49,524 nucleotides of DNA from Pseudomonas sp. TH31 (GTDB lineage: Bacteria; Pseudomonadota; Gammaproteobacteria; Pseudomonadales; Pseudomonadaceae), in assembly GCF_016650815.1 (NCBI RefSeq), contig NZ_JAEKEZ010000002.1:1-49524 (forward strand), in the 5' to 3' direction. A model generated the notes under the pieces. It ran no database searches, was not told the origin of the DNA, and saw only the letters and a program-made list of their open reading frames with translations. A program made the translations under genes and the position numbers. Positions 27,612 to 37,392 of this stretch are shown here, piece by piece; the first letter of the stretch is position 1, and the number at the start of each line of letters is the position of its first letter.

Positions 27612-28821
27612 TTAGTGAGCGTGCTCAGCCGAGGCTTTACCCAGTTCCGATTTGAGAATGAAGCTGCCGGCGGTCGCGACTTGCACCCTGGGCGCCAGGC
27701 CTTCGGTGATCTCGACCAGGCCGGCGGCGCGGCTGCCGATCACCACCGGCTGCGCCTTGAAGCCGTCATCGGTTCGAACGAACACCGTGGGCGTGTCCTC
27801 CACCGTTTGCAGCGCGGCTTGCGGCACGGCGACCTTGGCCTGGCGGGTTTCGGTATCCACCCGAGCGGTCACGAACAGCCCCGGACGCCAGGCGCCTTGC
27901 GGGTTGGCCAGGGTCACGCGGACCGTAGCGGTGCGGGTCTGCTCGCCCAGCAAGCTGCCGACGTAGGCCACGGTGCCACTGACTTCGGCATTCAGTTGCG
28001 GAGCACTGACCGTGACCGTTTTGCCCACCAGAACCTTGTTCAAGTCCTTCGGCGAGACACCAAAGGTCACCCACACCCGCGACAAATCCGAGAGCGTGAA
28101 GGCGTTGGTGGTTTCGCTGACGACCTCGCCGAGGCCCAGGTGTTTTTCCACCACCACACCGTCGAACGGCGCCCGAAGTTCATAGCGGTTGCCACCGCTG
28201 GCCACCGAACTGCCGCTGAGCACGCTGATTTTCTGTCGTGCGTTGCCGAGGGCGATTTCAGCTTCTTGCAGGGCCTGGCGGGCCTGGAGGAAATCCTGCT
28301 CGGCAGAAATCTTGTCCTGCCATAGCTGCCGTTCACGGGCGTAGGTGGTACGCGCCAGCTCCAGACGCCGTTGTGCGCCGGCTTGTTCGCTGCGTTGATC
28401 GGAGATCTGCTGGCTGGCGATGACCGCCAGCAACTGACCTTTCTTCACCGACTGGCCGAGGTTGACGTGCACCGACTCGACCACACCCGGCACGCGCGGC
28501 ACCACGTGGGCGGTGCGATCTTCGTCGAAGCGGACCTCACCGGGAAACGGCAACGAGAGGCTGATGTCCCCGGCCTTGGCTTCGGCCAACTGGATACCGG
28601 CCGAGGCGATCTGTTCTTCGCTCAGCGTCAGGTGGCCTTCTTCGGTTTCGCCGTCACCGTGAGACGCTTTCGTTTCATCTTCGCTGGCGTGATCGTCGTG
28701 CCCCTTTTCGTCCTGCGCCTGAACGGCGGCCGTCGGTGATGCTGCGCCGCCCATCCAGAATGAGCCGATGCCAATACCCACCGCGAGGGTCAGTGCGGTG
28801 ACAAATAGATGTTTTTTCCAT
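27612..28821 (-). CDS. czcB: CzcB periplasmic adaptor, one-base insertion at the N-terminus
   Basis: Restored length 402 aa, a membrane-fusion protein. The N-terminal membrane anchor is followed by a His/Asp-rich metal-binding stretch (KGHDDHASEDETKASHGDG), and the protein ends SAEHAH. The lipoyl/beta-barrel core shows AHVVPRVPGVVESVHVNLG, then YELRAPFDGVVVEKHLGLGE. The ATG at 28821 reads MEKTSI because the A-run at 28812-28817 has one base too many. With five A it reads MEKHLFVTALTLAVGIG, a normal anchor joined to the long frame. It bridges CzcA and CzcC. Confidence 0.9.
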
Positions 28822-28873
28822 GGAGACTCCCTGCGCCGTCCCGTTGGCCGGGCAGCGATAATAAAGATGAGAT

Positions 28874-30145
28874 TCAGCGGCTGCGGGCGAGCGTCTCGAC
28901 ATCACCGAAAATCCGCTCGATACGTACCCACGCCTCGGTCGCCTCGGACATCGCCTGGATGTATTGGGCGCGGGCGCTGATCAAGGTGCGCTGGGCATCG
29001 AGCACGTCGAGGAAGTTGAACTTGCCCATCTCAAAACCACGGGTCGCGGTGTCGACGGCGCTTTGCGCGGCGGGCAGGATCGATTGGTCGAACGACTGGA
29101 TTTCCGTGTTGGCGGTCAGCCATTGATCCAGGGTGGTCTGGATGTCCGTGCGCAGACGCAGCTCACTGGCGTTGCGCAGGTCGCGAGCCTGATCGGCGCG
29201 GCGCGCAGCGGCGAGGATGTTGCCCTGGTTGCGGTTGAACAGCGGGATCGGCATCGACAGCCCGAAGACGTTGACCCGCTCGCGCTCCAGTTCGCTGTAT
29301 TGGCTGCCGACACTCACCGTGAGGTCTGGAATCCGCTGGGCTTTTTCCAGGCCCAGGGACGCTTCGCGCTGATCGATCTGCAGCTTGGCCAGGCGCAGTT
29401 CTGCGGTGTCTTCGATGCGCGCCAGCAGCCGCGAAGTCGACGGCACGGCGGGCATCGAGCGCTCGGGAACGCTCACGCTGACGAACGTCGGCAGCGGCGC
29501 CCCCATGACCTGCGCCAGTTGCTGCCAGGCACTGGCCTTGTCGCGCTCGGCCCTTCTGAGTTCCAGGCGGACTTGCGAGCGCTGAACCTCGGCGCGCGTC
29601 CCTTCGACCGGCGATGCCTTGCCGCTGTTGATCCGCCCTTGCGCCACCCGCACACCGCGTTCCGCAAGTTCCAGCGACTGGCGTGACAGCAACAAGCGTT
29701 GCTGCGCTGTCGAGGCGCCGTAGAACGCCTGGATGACGTCGGCCCGCAACACGTTGCGCTTGCGCTCCAGCTCGATGCCCGCCGCATCCTGGGCGCGGCG
29801 GGCGACGTCGATCCTCGCCCCGCGCTTGCCACCGAGTTCGATCGGTTGATTGAGCATCACCGTCGTGGTTCGCGAGTTGCGCCGTGTGTCCTCCGCTTGC
29901 CAGGACACCTCGGGGTTAGGGCTCAAACCGGCTTGTTGCCGATCGCCCTGGGCGATACCGATCTCCCATTGTGCCGCCGCCAGATCGGGGTTGTTGGCAA
30001 ACGCCGTTCGCAGGGCTTGATCCATGGTCAGTGCTGATGAGGCCGAAGCTGCCGCAACGCTTACGCCGGCCCATGAGAGCAGGCAACTTAAACCGAGAAT
30101 CCTGCTGATGTTCAGGGGAATTATTAACGTTCGATGCCAGCGCAA
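28874..30145 (-). CDS. czcC: CzcC outer-membrane efflux protein
   Basis: 423 aa, TolC-family channel. A signal peptide ends near residue 34 (LSCLLSWAGVSVAAASA). Two OEP repeats follow, each with long helical segments (LDAQRTLISARAQYIQAMSE in the second). PELGGKRGARIDVARRAQD-like text (QPIELGGKRGARIDVARRA) is characteristic of CzcC. It is the first gene of czcCBA, divergent from czcRS across 443 bases holding the shared motif and a MerR-type operator. Confidence 0.92.
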   Translation of the reverse strand: MRWHRTLIIPLNISRILGLSCLLSWAGVSVAAASASSALTMDQALRTAFANNPDLAAAQWEIGIAQGDRQQAGLSPNPEVSWQAEDTRRNSRTTTVMLNQPIELGGKRGARIDVARRAQDAAGIELERKRNVLRADVIQAFYGASTAQQRLLLSRQSLELAERGVRVAQGRINSGKASPVEGTRAEVQRSQVRLELRRAERDKASAWQQLAQVMGAPLPTFVSVSVPERSMPAVPSTSRLLARIEDTAELRLAKLQIDQREASLGLEKAQRIPDLTVSVGSQYSELERERVNVFGLSMPIPLFNRNQGNILAAARRADQARDLRNASELRLRTDIQTTLDQWLTANTEIQSFDQSILPAAQSAVDTATRGFEMGKFNFLDVLDAQRTLISARAQYIQAMSEATEAWVRIERIFGDVETLARSR

Positions 30146-30224
30146 TTTCAGACTTCCTTTAAAGCACTAATAATTCAATGGCATCAATGTAGAGTTGCAC
30201 AGCTATCAACAAGGTGACTGTAAA

Positions 30225-30238
30225 ATTACAAATACGTT
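30225..30238 (-). promoter_or_regulatory. Shared metal-regulon motif, copy upstream of czcC
   Basis: ATTACAAATACGTT lies 79 bases upstream of czcC. Here it overlaps a dyad, TGTAA-AA-TTACA. GTTGATAGC occurs downstream both here and before the DUF2790 gene, possibly part of the promoter. Confidence 0.55.
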
Positions 30239-30442
30239 ATTCAAGGTTCCGCTGGTATTTCCTGCACTAACATGGCCAGGGTAAAAAGCTAATAACCCCA
30301 CAAGCAATATGAAGAAACAAATACTGCTCAATTATCCGCCGAACAGCACTTGTCGAAGTTTCACAACCATGTAAGCCGTCAAACTTCATGCGACATGTTG
30401 TCGCTACCCCAAGGATTCGCCGCTCAAGAACAATGCTTTGGC

Positions 30443-30473
30443 TTGACCCTGTAGCAGCTACAGGCTTTACCGT
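30443..30473 (+). promoter_or_regulatory. MerR-family (CadR/PbrR-like) operator-promoter before czcR
   Basis: A TTGACC -35 box at 30443 is followed by the dyad CCTGTAG-CAG-CTACAGG at 30448-30464, then a possible -10 (TACCGT) after a 19-base spacer. This overlong spacer filled by a CTAC/GTAG dyad is the hallmark of MerR-type metal regulators. No merR gene is in the window. Activation of czcRS by a distant CadR-like protein is inferred. Confidence 0.65.
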
Positions 30474-30588
30474 GACGATCATTGAGGCGTTTCAAACGCA
30501 CTTTACATTCGCTCAGAGAACCCAAAAACAACAACTAACTTTTCTGAACAATCCAACCATTTCCGGTTATTTAAAAAGGTGACCTATC

Positions 30589-31263
30589 ATGCGAATCCTT
30601 GTCGTTGAGGACGAGCTTAAAACTGCCGAATACTTGCATCAGGGACTGACGGAAAGTGGCTATATAGTTGATCGCGCCGCGAATGGTGCTGATGGACTTC
30701 ATCTGGCCCGTCACCAGGCCTACGACCTGGTGATACTTGACGCCAATCTTCCGCAACTTGATGGCTGGAGTGTGCTTGAACAACTGCGCCAAAGCAGCAA
30801 CACCCAGGTGATGATGCTGACCGCACGCGGGCGCCTGGCAGACAAAATTCGCGGCCTCGACCTGGGTGCCGATGACTATCTGGTCAAGCCGTTCGAGTTT
30901 CCCGAGTTGCTGGCCCGGGTCCGAACCTTGATGCGTCGCAGCGAACACATTCCGGTGCCGCCAGTGCTCAAAGTGGCCGATCTTGAGCTCGATCAGGGCC
31001 GCCACCGGGCCTTTCGTGGCGAGCAGCGCATCGACCTGACGACCAAGGAATTTGCGCTGCTGCACCTGCTGATGCGCCAGTCGGGCGAGGTGCTCTCGCG
31101 CACGCAGATTATTTCACTGGTCTGGGACATGAACTTTGACTGCGACACCAACGTGGTCGAGGTGTCGATCCGGCGTCTGCGCGCGAAGATCGACGACCCG
31201 TTCGACAACAAGTTGATCCATACCTTGCGCGGCGTTGGCTATGTGCTGGAGGCCCGGGAATGA
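30589..31263 (+). CDS. czcR: CzcR response regulator
   Basis: 224 aa, OmpR/PhoB family. Receiver domain residues 1-115 with acidic pocket Glu7-Asp8, phospho-acceptor Asp51 ([14 protein letters not shown]) and conserved Lys in LVKPFEF. The C-terminal winged helix spans about 125-222 ([20 protein letters not shown], then [20 protein letters not shown] end). It activates czcCBA and probably the neighbouring peptides in response to metal. Its stop overlaps the czcS start. Confidence 0.92.
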   Translation: MRILVVEDELKTAEYLHQGLTESGYIVDRAANGADGLHLARHQAYDLVILDANLPQLDGWSVLEQLRQSSNTQVMMLTARGRLADKIRGLDLGADDYLVKPFEFPELLARVRTLMRRSEHIPVPPVLKVADLELDQGRHRAFRGEQRIDLTTKEFALLHLLMRQSGEVLSRTQIISLVWDMNFDCDTNVVEVSIRRLRAKIDDPFDNKLIHTLRGVGYVLEARE

Positions 31264-32701
31264 AGCCGGCCAGCCTGTCCATGCGACTGGGTTTGACCGT
31301 GAGTATTCTGGGGGCGTTGCTGGTGGTGTTGCTGGCGGTGCTGGCGTTTATCGCACTGTCCCATGAGCTGGACACACTCGCCAAAAGCAGCCTCGACAGC
31401 AAAATGCAGCAGATCGAGCACAGCCTTTCGGGCTATGAAAAACCCGGCGACATCAACGCCCAACCCCACGCGCTGCTTGATCAGGTGATGGGCCATGACA
31501 ACCTGAACCTGACCCTCTACGACCTGAAGAACCTGCGCTCGCCGCTATTGAAATTCGGCACGGGGTTAACCGACCCAAGGGTCGAGTTGAAGGCGGCGGC
31601 ATCGGCCATCGACCAGGTTTCATATTCCAGGAGCACGGATGCGGAAGGCCGGCATTTCCTGACCGCGTCACGGCTCATTCGACTCCCCAACGGCACGAGC
31701 GTCGCCGTGTTGCTGTCGATTGATAGCGCCAACGACGACACCCTGCTCAGTGCGTACCTGCGCTCGACAATCATCGCCTTGCCGTTGCTGCTGATCCTCA
31801 TCGGCATCAGCGCCTGGGCCGTGGTCCAGCGTGGCCTTGCGCCGTTGCGCGAGTTTCGCAAGGTCGCGGCGATGATCTCGGCGCAGGACCTCAGCCATCG
31901 ACTGTCGGTGGTCAAGATGCCCCAGGAACTCAGTGAACTGGCCCATGGCATCAACTTCATGCTGCACCGCCTCGACGGCGATGTTCAGCAGTTGTCGCAG
32001 TTCTCCGATGACCTGGCCCATGAACTGCGCTCACCGATCACCAACCTGATGGGCAAGGCCCAGGTGACACTGTCCAGGAGCGACCGAGCGAGGAATACAA
32101 AGCGGTGCTGGTGTCCTGCACCGAAGAGTTGGGCCGTGTGACGCGGATTGTTTCGGACATGCTGTTTCTGGCGCAGGTCAGTCACCCCGCCGCGCTGGTC
32201 CCGTTCGAGACCATTGCGCTGGAAGATGAAGCGTTGAAAGTCGTCGATCTGTTTTCACTGTCGGCGCAGGAGAAACGGATCAGCCTGAGCGTTACCGGCA
32301 GCGGATCGACCCTTGGCGACCGGTTGATGATCCAGCGGGCGATTTCCAACCTGATGTCCAACGCGATACGCCATTGCCCGCCCGGCCAGGCGATTTCGCT
32401 GGTCATCGAAAACCATGCCAGCCAGGTTTCACTGTGGGTGGGCAACCCTGGCACCGGGATTGAACCGCAGCATCTGGCACATGTGTTCGACCGTTTCTAT
32501 CGGGTCGACACCAGTCGCTCCCGCGCGCAGGGCGGGACCGGGCTTGGTCTGGCGATTGTGCGTTCGATCATGAGCCTGCATCAGGGCAGCGCCGAGGTGC
32601 AAAGCCTGCCGGGCAGCGCCACCGTATTCAGGCTGGTGTTTCCCAATCTGGAAGGGCAGATCTCCTGGCCATCCAAACGACAGGAAACCACCGCCGGCTA
32701 G
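31260..32701 (+). CDS. czcS: CzcS heavy-metal sensor histidine kinase, one-base frameshift
   Basis: Restored length 480 aa. TM1 is about residues 11-33 ([20 protein letters not shown]), a periplasmic sensor loop follows, TM2 is [20 protein letters not shown], then HAMP, a phospho-acceptor His254 in [16 protein letters not shown], and an ATPase domain with N-box [10 protein letters not shown] and G-box [14 protein letters not shown]. One base is missing near 32077 (AGGAG for AGGGAG), just past the His box; restored it reads [14 protein letters not shown]. It overlaps czcR at the start and is convergent with czcD, overlapping its stop by four bases. Confidence 0.9.
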
Positions 32702-33609
32702 TGCTCCATGCCGAGGTCTTTTTCGAGCCCTGCATGGAACTGCGAGTGCTCCAGTTGCAGGGTCGTATGGCTGATGTGAAAGGCCTCGCTCATCAGGCGT
32801 GTCACTTCAGCCAACACCGCTTGCCCGGCCTCGGAAGAACCCTGGACCACCAGGTGCGCACTCAGGACATTCTTGCCACTGGTCACCGCCCAGATGTGCA
32901 GATCATGAAGGTCCTCGACGCCGTCAACCGCCCGAATACTGGCCTCCACTGCATTGAGGTCGATGCCTTCCGGCACGCCTTGCAAGAGGATATTGGTGCT
33001 TTCCTTGAGCAACACCCAGGTTCTGGGCAGCACCCATAAACCGATGGCCGCAGCGACGAACGAATCGACCCAGGACCAGCCGGTGTAGCGAATGATCAGT
33101 GCCGCGCCAATCACGCCGATGGAGCCAAGCATGTCGCTCCAGACCTCCAGGTACGCGCCTTTGACGTTGAGGCTTTCGTCACTCGCGGACATCAACAGGC
33201 GCATCGAGATCAGGTTTACCAACAAACCGATCACGGCGACGATCAACATGCCGGTGGACTGGATTTCTGTCGGCGTGCGAAAGCGCTGGAAGGCTTCGTA
33301 CAGAATGTAGATGGCGACCAGAAACAACAGAATCGCGTTGAACGCAGCGGCGAGGATTTCGAACCGGGCGTAACCGAAGGTACGCCTCTTGTCTGCGGCG
33401 CGTTTGGCGATCTGGATGGCGACCAATGAGATCGCCAACGCGGTAGCGTCGGTCAGCATATGCGCGGCATCGGACAGCAACGCCAGACTGCCGGTGACGT
33501 AAGCACCAATGACTTCCGCGACCATGAAACTGGCGGTCAACGCCAAGGCGAACCACAGCTTTTTCTCGTGCCCGGCCCGTGCTTGTCCGTGACTGTGTCC
33601 TGCGCTCAT
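32698..33609 (-). CDS. czcD: CzcD cation diffusion facilitator
   Basis: 303 aa, six membrane helices. A His-rich start (MSAGHSHGQARAGH) is followed by the zinc-site motif LLSDAAHMLTDATAL in TM2 and the matching EVWSDMLGSIGVIG in TM5. A cytoplasmic metal-binding domain forms the C-terminus (HDLHIWAVTSGKNVLSAHLV). It exports Zn/Cd/Co to the periplasm in exchange for protons, supplying CzcCBA. The start at 33609 has GGAG 6 bases upstream; the longer frame runs into REP sequence and is not real. Confidence 0.92.
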   Translation of the reverse strand: MSAGHSHGQARAGHEKKLWFALALTASFMVAEVIGAYVTGSLALLSDAAHMLTDATALAISLVAIQIAKRAADKRRTFGYARFEILAAAFNAILLFLVAIYILYEAFQRFRTPTEIQSTGMLIVAVIGLLVNLISMRLLMSASDESLNVKGAYLEVWSDMLGSIGVIGAALIIRYTGWSWVDSFVAAAIGLWVLPRTWVLLKESTNILLQGVPEGIDLNAVEASIRAVDGVEDLHDLHIWAVTSGKNVLSAHLVVQGSSEAGQAVLAEVTRLMSEAFHISHTTLQLEHSQFHAGLEKDLGMEH

Positions 33610-33700
33610 CGGTCGCTCCATGGGGTTTCTGTTTGGGGAGAGTGGACACCCTGTAGCGGGTTCAGGGTCAAGCGGGAAACTGTGGTGACTTGAAGACCGC

Positions 33701-33777
33701 TTTCGCGAGCAAGCCCGCTCCCACATTTTATCCGTGTGCGACGCAGATTCCCTGTGGGAGCGGGCTTGCTCGCGAAG
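33701..33777. repeat. Inverted REP pair
   Basis: TTTCGCGAGCAAGCCCGCTC and its inverted partner GAGCGGGCTTGCTCGCGAA flank about 35 bases. It lies between the divergent czcD and lactate-permease genes; nothing else is seen in 33610-33904. Confidence 0.95.
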
Positions 33778-33904
33778 AGGCCCGAAAAACCACCACCACC
33801 CCAAGCCATACCCCGCCAGGACAGCAGCCAATTGCCACCTATACTCCAGACACCCTACCCCGCAAAGGATCTGCGCCTCCAACAATAATAAGCAGAGGTG
33901 GAAC

Positions 33905-35670
33905 ATGGTCTGGCAGCAAATCTACGACCCGTTCGGCAACCCGGTGTTATCGACGGCCATGGCGGCCACGCCGGTGGTGGTGGTGATGCTGGCGTCCCTG
34001 GCTTTTTTCATATCAAGGCACACATGGCCGCATTGCTGGCCCTGGGTTCGGCTTTGCTGATCGCAATATTTGCGTTTGGCATGCCGGCGAACATGGCGGG
34101 CTCGGCGGCGCTGTTCGGCGCGGCCAACGGCTTGCTGCCGATTGGCTGGATCGTGCTGAACATCATCTTCCTGCACCGGCTGACCACCGAGAACGGCTCG
34201 TTCAAAGTGCTGCAGGATTCCCTGGCGCGCATCACCGACGACCGACGCCTGCAACTACTGCTGATTGCCTTCTGCTTCGGCGCGTTCTTTGAAGGCGCCG
34301 CCGGGTTCGGCACGCCGGTGGCGGTGACCGGGGCGATTCTGATCGGGCTGGGCTTCTCGCCGTTGGCCGCGTCAGGCCTGGCGTTGATCGCCAATACCGC
34401 GCCCGTGGCGTTCGGCGCCCTCGGCACGCCGATCATCACCCTGGCCAAGGTCACTGGGCTGGATGAAATGGAGCTGTCGATGATGGTCGGCCGGCAGTTG
34501 CCGTTCTTCTCGGTACTGGTGCCGTTCTGGTTGATCTGGGCCTTCGCCGGCTGGCGCAAGATGCTGGAAATCTGGCCGCCGATTCTGGTGGCCGGGGTCA
34601 GTTTCGCCGTGCCGCAATTCATCGTGTCGAACTACCATGGGCCGATGCTGGTGGACGTGATTGCCGCGCTGATTTCCATGGCTTGCCTGACCGCGTTCCT
34701 CAAGGTCTGGAAACCCGCCACCGTATACACCTCGGCCGCCCTGTCAGGGCGCGTCGACAACTCGAAAATAGACCCGGAGCATGAGCAAAAAACCGAGGCC
34801 AGTACGACCTTTGCCAGCGATGCCAAGCCGGCGGTCATGCGCGCCTGGATGCCGTGGATCATCCTCACGGTGTTCGTGTTCGCCTGGGGCACCCAGGGCT
34901 TTAAAAACCTCTTCGACACCCGCGCCGTCACTGACCCGCAAACCCACGCGGCCATGCTCGACCCACAGGGTAAACCGCTGCGCGAAGCGAACCCGATCTT
35001 CTCGCCCGCCCTGACGTTCACCACCCTGCACCAGCAAGTCGAGAAGGTTCCGCCGGTGGTGCCGCAACCGAAAACCGAAGAAGCGATCTACAAGTTCACC
35101 TGGTTCACCGCCACCGGCAGCGGGATCTTGCTGTCGGCGATTCTCGGCGGGTTGCTGATGGGCTATTCGATCCCGCAACTGGCGCGCCAGTACCTGCGAA
35201 CGCTGTGGGTGGTGCGCTTTTCGCTGATCACCATCGCGGCAATGCTCGCCTTGGGCTACCTCACGCGCTACTCGGGGCTGGACGCCACCATGGGCCTGGC
35301 ATTCGCCGCCACCGGGATTTTCTACCCGATGTTCGGCACCCTGCTCGGCTGGCTCGGCGTGGCGCTGACCGGCTCGGACACCGCCTCCAACGTGCTGTTC
35401 GGCGGCTTGCAGCGGGTGACGTCCGAACAACTGGGGATCAGCCCGATCCTGATGGCCGCCGCCAACAGCTCCGGCGGGGTCATGGGCAAAATGGTCGATG
35501 CACAGTCAATCGTGGTCGCCTCCACGGCGACACGCTGGTATGGCCATGAAGGGGAGATTCTGCGCTACGTGTTTTTCCACTCGATCGTACTGGCGATCCT
35601 GGTCGGCGGATTGGTGACGTTGCAGGCGTATGTGGCGCCATTCACTCAGATGGTGGTGGGCGGGCATTGA
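33905..35670 (+). CDS. lctP: L-lactate/glycolate permease (LctP family), one-base frameshift
   Basis: Restored length 588 aa with about 12-14 membrane helices. It begins VWQQIYDPFGNPVLSTAMAA. The family core is RLQLLLIAFCFGAFFEGAAG and FGTPVAVTGAILIGLGFSPL, then IANTAPVAFGALGTPIIT. One base is missing near 34009 (TTCAT for TTCCAT), restoring LAFFHIKAHMAALLAL. It takes up lactate with protons across the inner membrane. AGGTGGAAC precedes the ATG at 33905. No lactate dehydrogenase gene adjoins it, so the exact carboxylate is not fixed by context. Confidence 0.88.
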
Positions 35671-35681
35671 AAGGGCACGGC

Positions 35682-35707
35682 GCCAGGCCGTACCCTCGGG
35701 GCCTGGC
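35682..35707 (+). terminator. Hairpin after the lactate permease
   Basis: GCCAGGCC and GGCCTGGC form an 8-bp stem with a 10-base loop, followed by TTATATA. It abuts the convergent DUF4337 stop. Confidence 0.5.
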
Positions 35708-36285
35708 TTATATATGCAGCCAGGCCAGTGTGCCTAACACGACACTGGCGCCGCCTGCGGTGTAGGCGAGTTTTTCAGCCACTCCTTGCGGGTCAGCAAG
35801 GTGATCGCGGCCAGGGAAATGGCGATCTGAATCGCGGTCATTGCCTGGGCCCAGCGGTGATGCTGGTGCAACGCCTGCTCGGACTTCGCATCCCACACGC
35901 GAACCTCCTCCTCCAGCGCTTCGGCTTTCTTGCGCACCACTTCTTTTTCTTGCTTGTAGCGCTCGGCTTCAGCGACGTAGTGCGCGGCATCGAGACCCGG
36001 GATGTGGGTCGCCAGTTCGGACAGGTTCTGGCGGCTGGATTTGGCCTGGTAGTAATTCCACTGGTTGGAGGCTTCGGTTTTCTCGATGGCGGCGTTGTTC
36101 TTGTCCATCGCCGCTTCGCTTTCCGTGGAGCCCGCCTGATAGCTGAGCAAGGCACCCAGCGTCGCCATGATCGCCGTCATGACTGCGATTTTGCTGGCGA
36201 AATTATCACCCTTGCCATGGGCGTGGTGGGTGACGTGTTCGACATGTTCTTCGTGTGGACTGGGGACTTCGAACGCTTCAGACAT
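35708..36285 (-). CDS. DUF4337 membrane protein, one-base frameshift near the C-terminus
   Basis: Restored length 192 aa. A His-rich acidic start (EVPSPHEEHVEHVTHHAHGK) precedes TM1 (IAVMTAIMATLGALLSYQAG). A long coiled-coil periplasmic or cytoplasmic segment follows (AEAERYKQEKEVVRKKAEAL), then TM2 (AMTAIQIAISLAAITLL) and TM3. As given, the protein ends WLKNSPTPQAAPVSC. Adding one A to the run at 35771-35775 gives WLKKLAYTAGGASVVLGTLA and a third helix ending WLHI, matching the family. Function unknown. Confidence 0.8.
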
Positions 36286-36375
36286 GGCTTTGACTTCGGG
36301 GGTTGGACAGGTGTCGAAGTGTAAGGCGCGCCCTCCTGCGAAGTGCTTGTCATTGGACTACCGTTCAGCCTACGT

Positions 36376-37392
36376 TCAGGCAATGTTCATTCGGCGTGGC
36401 TCAAGCAGATGAACCATCAGGCAGGCATACAACGTTACCAGGATAAACAGCCCCATGCGCACGGCAGCCGCGGTGTAGACGTCCTTGCCGGCGGCGCTGT
36501 CCTGCACCGACTGGCCCAGCAGGATAATCAGGGTGATCAGGCTGTTGAGCCAGAACCCGGGGCTGAACCGGGTCGGGCTCAGGGCATACAGTTTGCGCGC
36601 CAGTACCAGGCCGAACAGCAGCATCCACAGAAAGAACATCCACAGGTGCACAAACAGGCTCAGAGCGCACCAGAACAGAATCGCCAATGCGCCGCCGAGC
36701 AGCGTCGAGCCGAGCAACTCGCGACCGGCGTTGCGCACGGTCGTGGTAGAACTCTGTTGACCGAGGCTGACCGCTTTGAGGATGATCGGCAGGTAGCGGG
36801 CCGGATCGATCAGCGCCAGCAGGAACGCCGGCAACACGATCAACGTGGCGCGCAAAGCGACCCGGCCGACGTCTTCCGCCGGCAGTGTCGGGGCGGCAGG
36901 TGCTGGCGGTGCATTGGCCGGCTCGGGAAACAGCCCATGACTCAATGTCACGACGATCACGGCCAGCAGCAACCCCTTGACCAGCGCTCCGATGACCATC
37001 AGCGCAAGCTCGAAACTCGCGGTGCCGGCCGCCGAAATCATGGTCAGGCCAATCACCAGGAACGTCACGATCAGGTTGTTGCCGCCGCGCAGGCCAAAAC
37101 GAAAAACCACGAACAGACCGAGGCCAATCAGCAACAGCCCACTGACCGGGTAATAGCGCAGCAGCGCAATCAACAACAGCCCGATGCTGGTGGTCAACAT
37201 CGCCACCAACGCCAGCACCACCCCGGCCTTGAGCGGCAGCGGCCGATTAAGGGTGGCCAGGAACAGCAGCGCCAGCACGGGCGCGAGAAAAGGAATCGGC
37301 AACGCCAGACCGAAACTGGCGGCCAGGCACAGCGCCGTCCCCGTGGCCAGGCGCAGGGCGCGCTGATCCCCGGCGGTGCGCTCAGTAGGCAT
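36376..37392 (-). CDS. DUF2955 multi-helix inner-membrane protein
   Basis: 338 aa, about 10 membrane helices (LPIPFLAPVLALLFLATL, VVLALVAMLTTSIGLLLIAL, LWMFFLWMLLFGLVLA). This is the membrane partner that follows a HlyD-type adaptor in many proteobacteria and resembles FUSC/aromatic-acid exporters in layout. Its start overlaps the adaptor's stop by 11 bases. With the adaptor and outer-membrane factor it forms a likely tripartite exporter; substrate unknown. Confidence 0.75.
   Translation of the reverse strand: MPTERTAGDQRALRLATGTALCLAASFGLALPIPFLAPVLALLFLATLNRPLPLKAGVVLALVAMLTTSIGLLLIALLRYYPVSGLLLIGLGLFVVFRFGLRGGNNLIVTFLVIGLTMISAAGTASFELALMVIGALVKGLLLAVIVVTLSHGLFPEPANAPPAPAAPTLPAEDVGRVALRATLIVLPAFLLALIDPARYLPIILKAVSLGQQSSTTTVRNAGRELLGSTLLGGALAILFWCALSLFVHLWMFFLWMLLFGLVLARKLYALSPTRFSPGFWLNSLITLIILLGQSVQDSAAGKDVYTAAAVRMGLFILVTLYACLMVHLLEPRRMNIA

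Noticed and set aside
24453..28325. 1290-codon open frame on the plus strand
   Set aside because: It is antisense to czcA and czcB, which have clear motifs and intact family lengths. High third-position GC keeps the antisense frame open.
33610..33906. N-terminal extension of CzcD
   Set aside because: The extension translates REP sequence; the ATG at 33609 has its own ribosome site and matches the family start.
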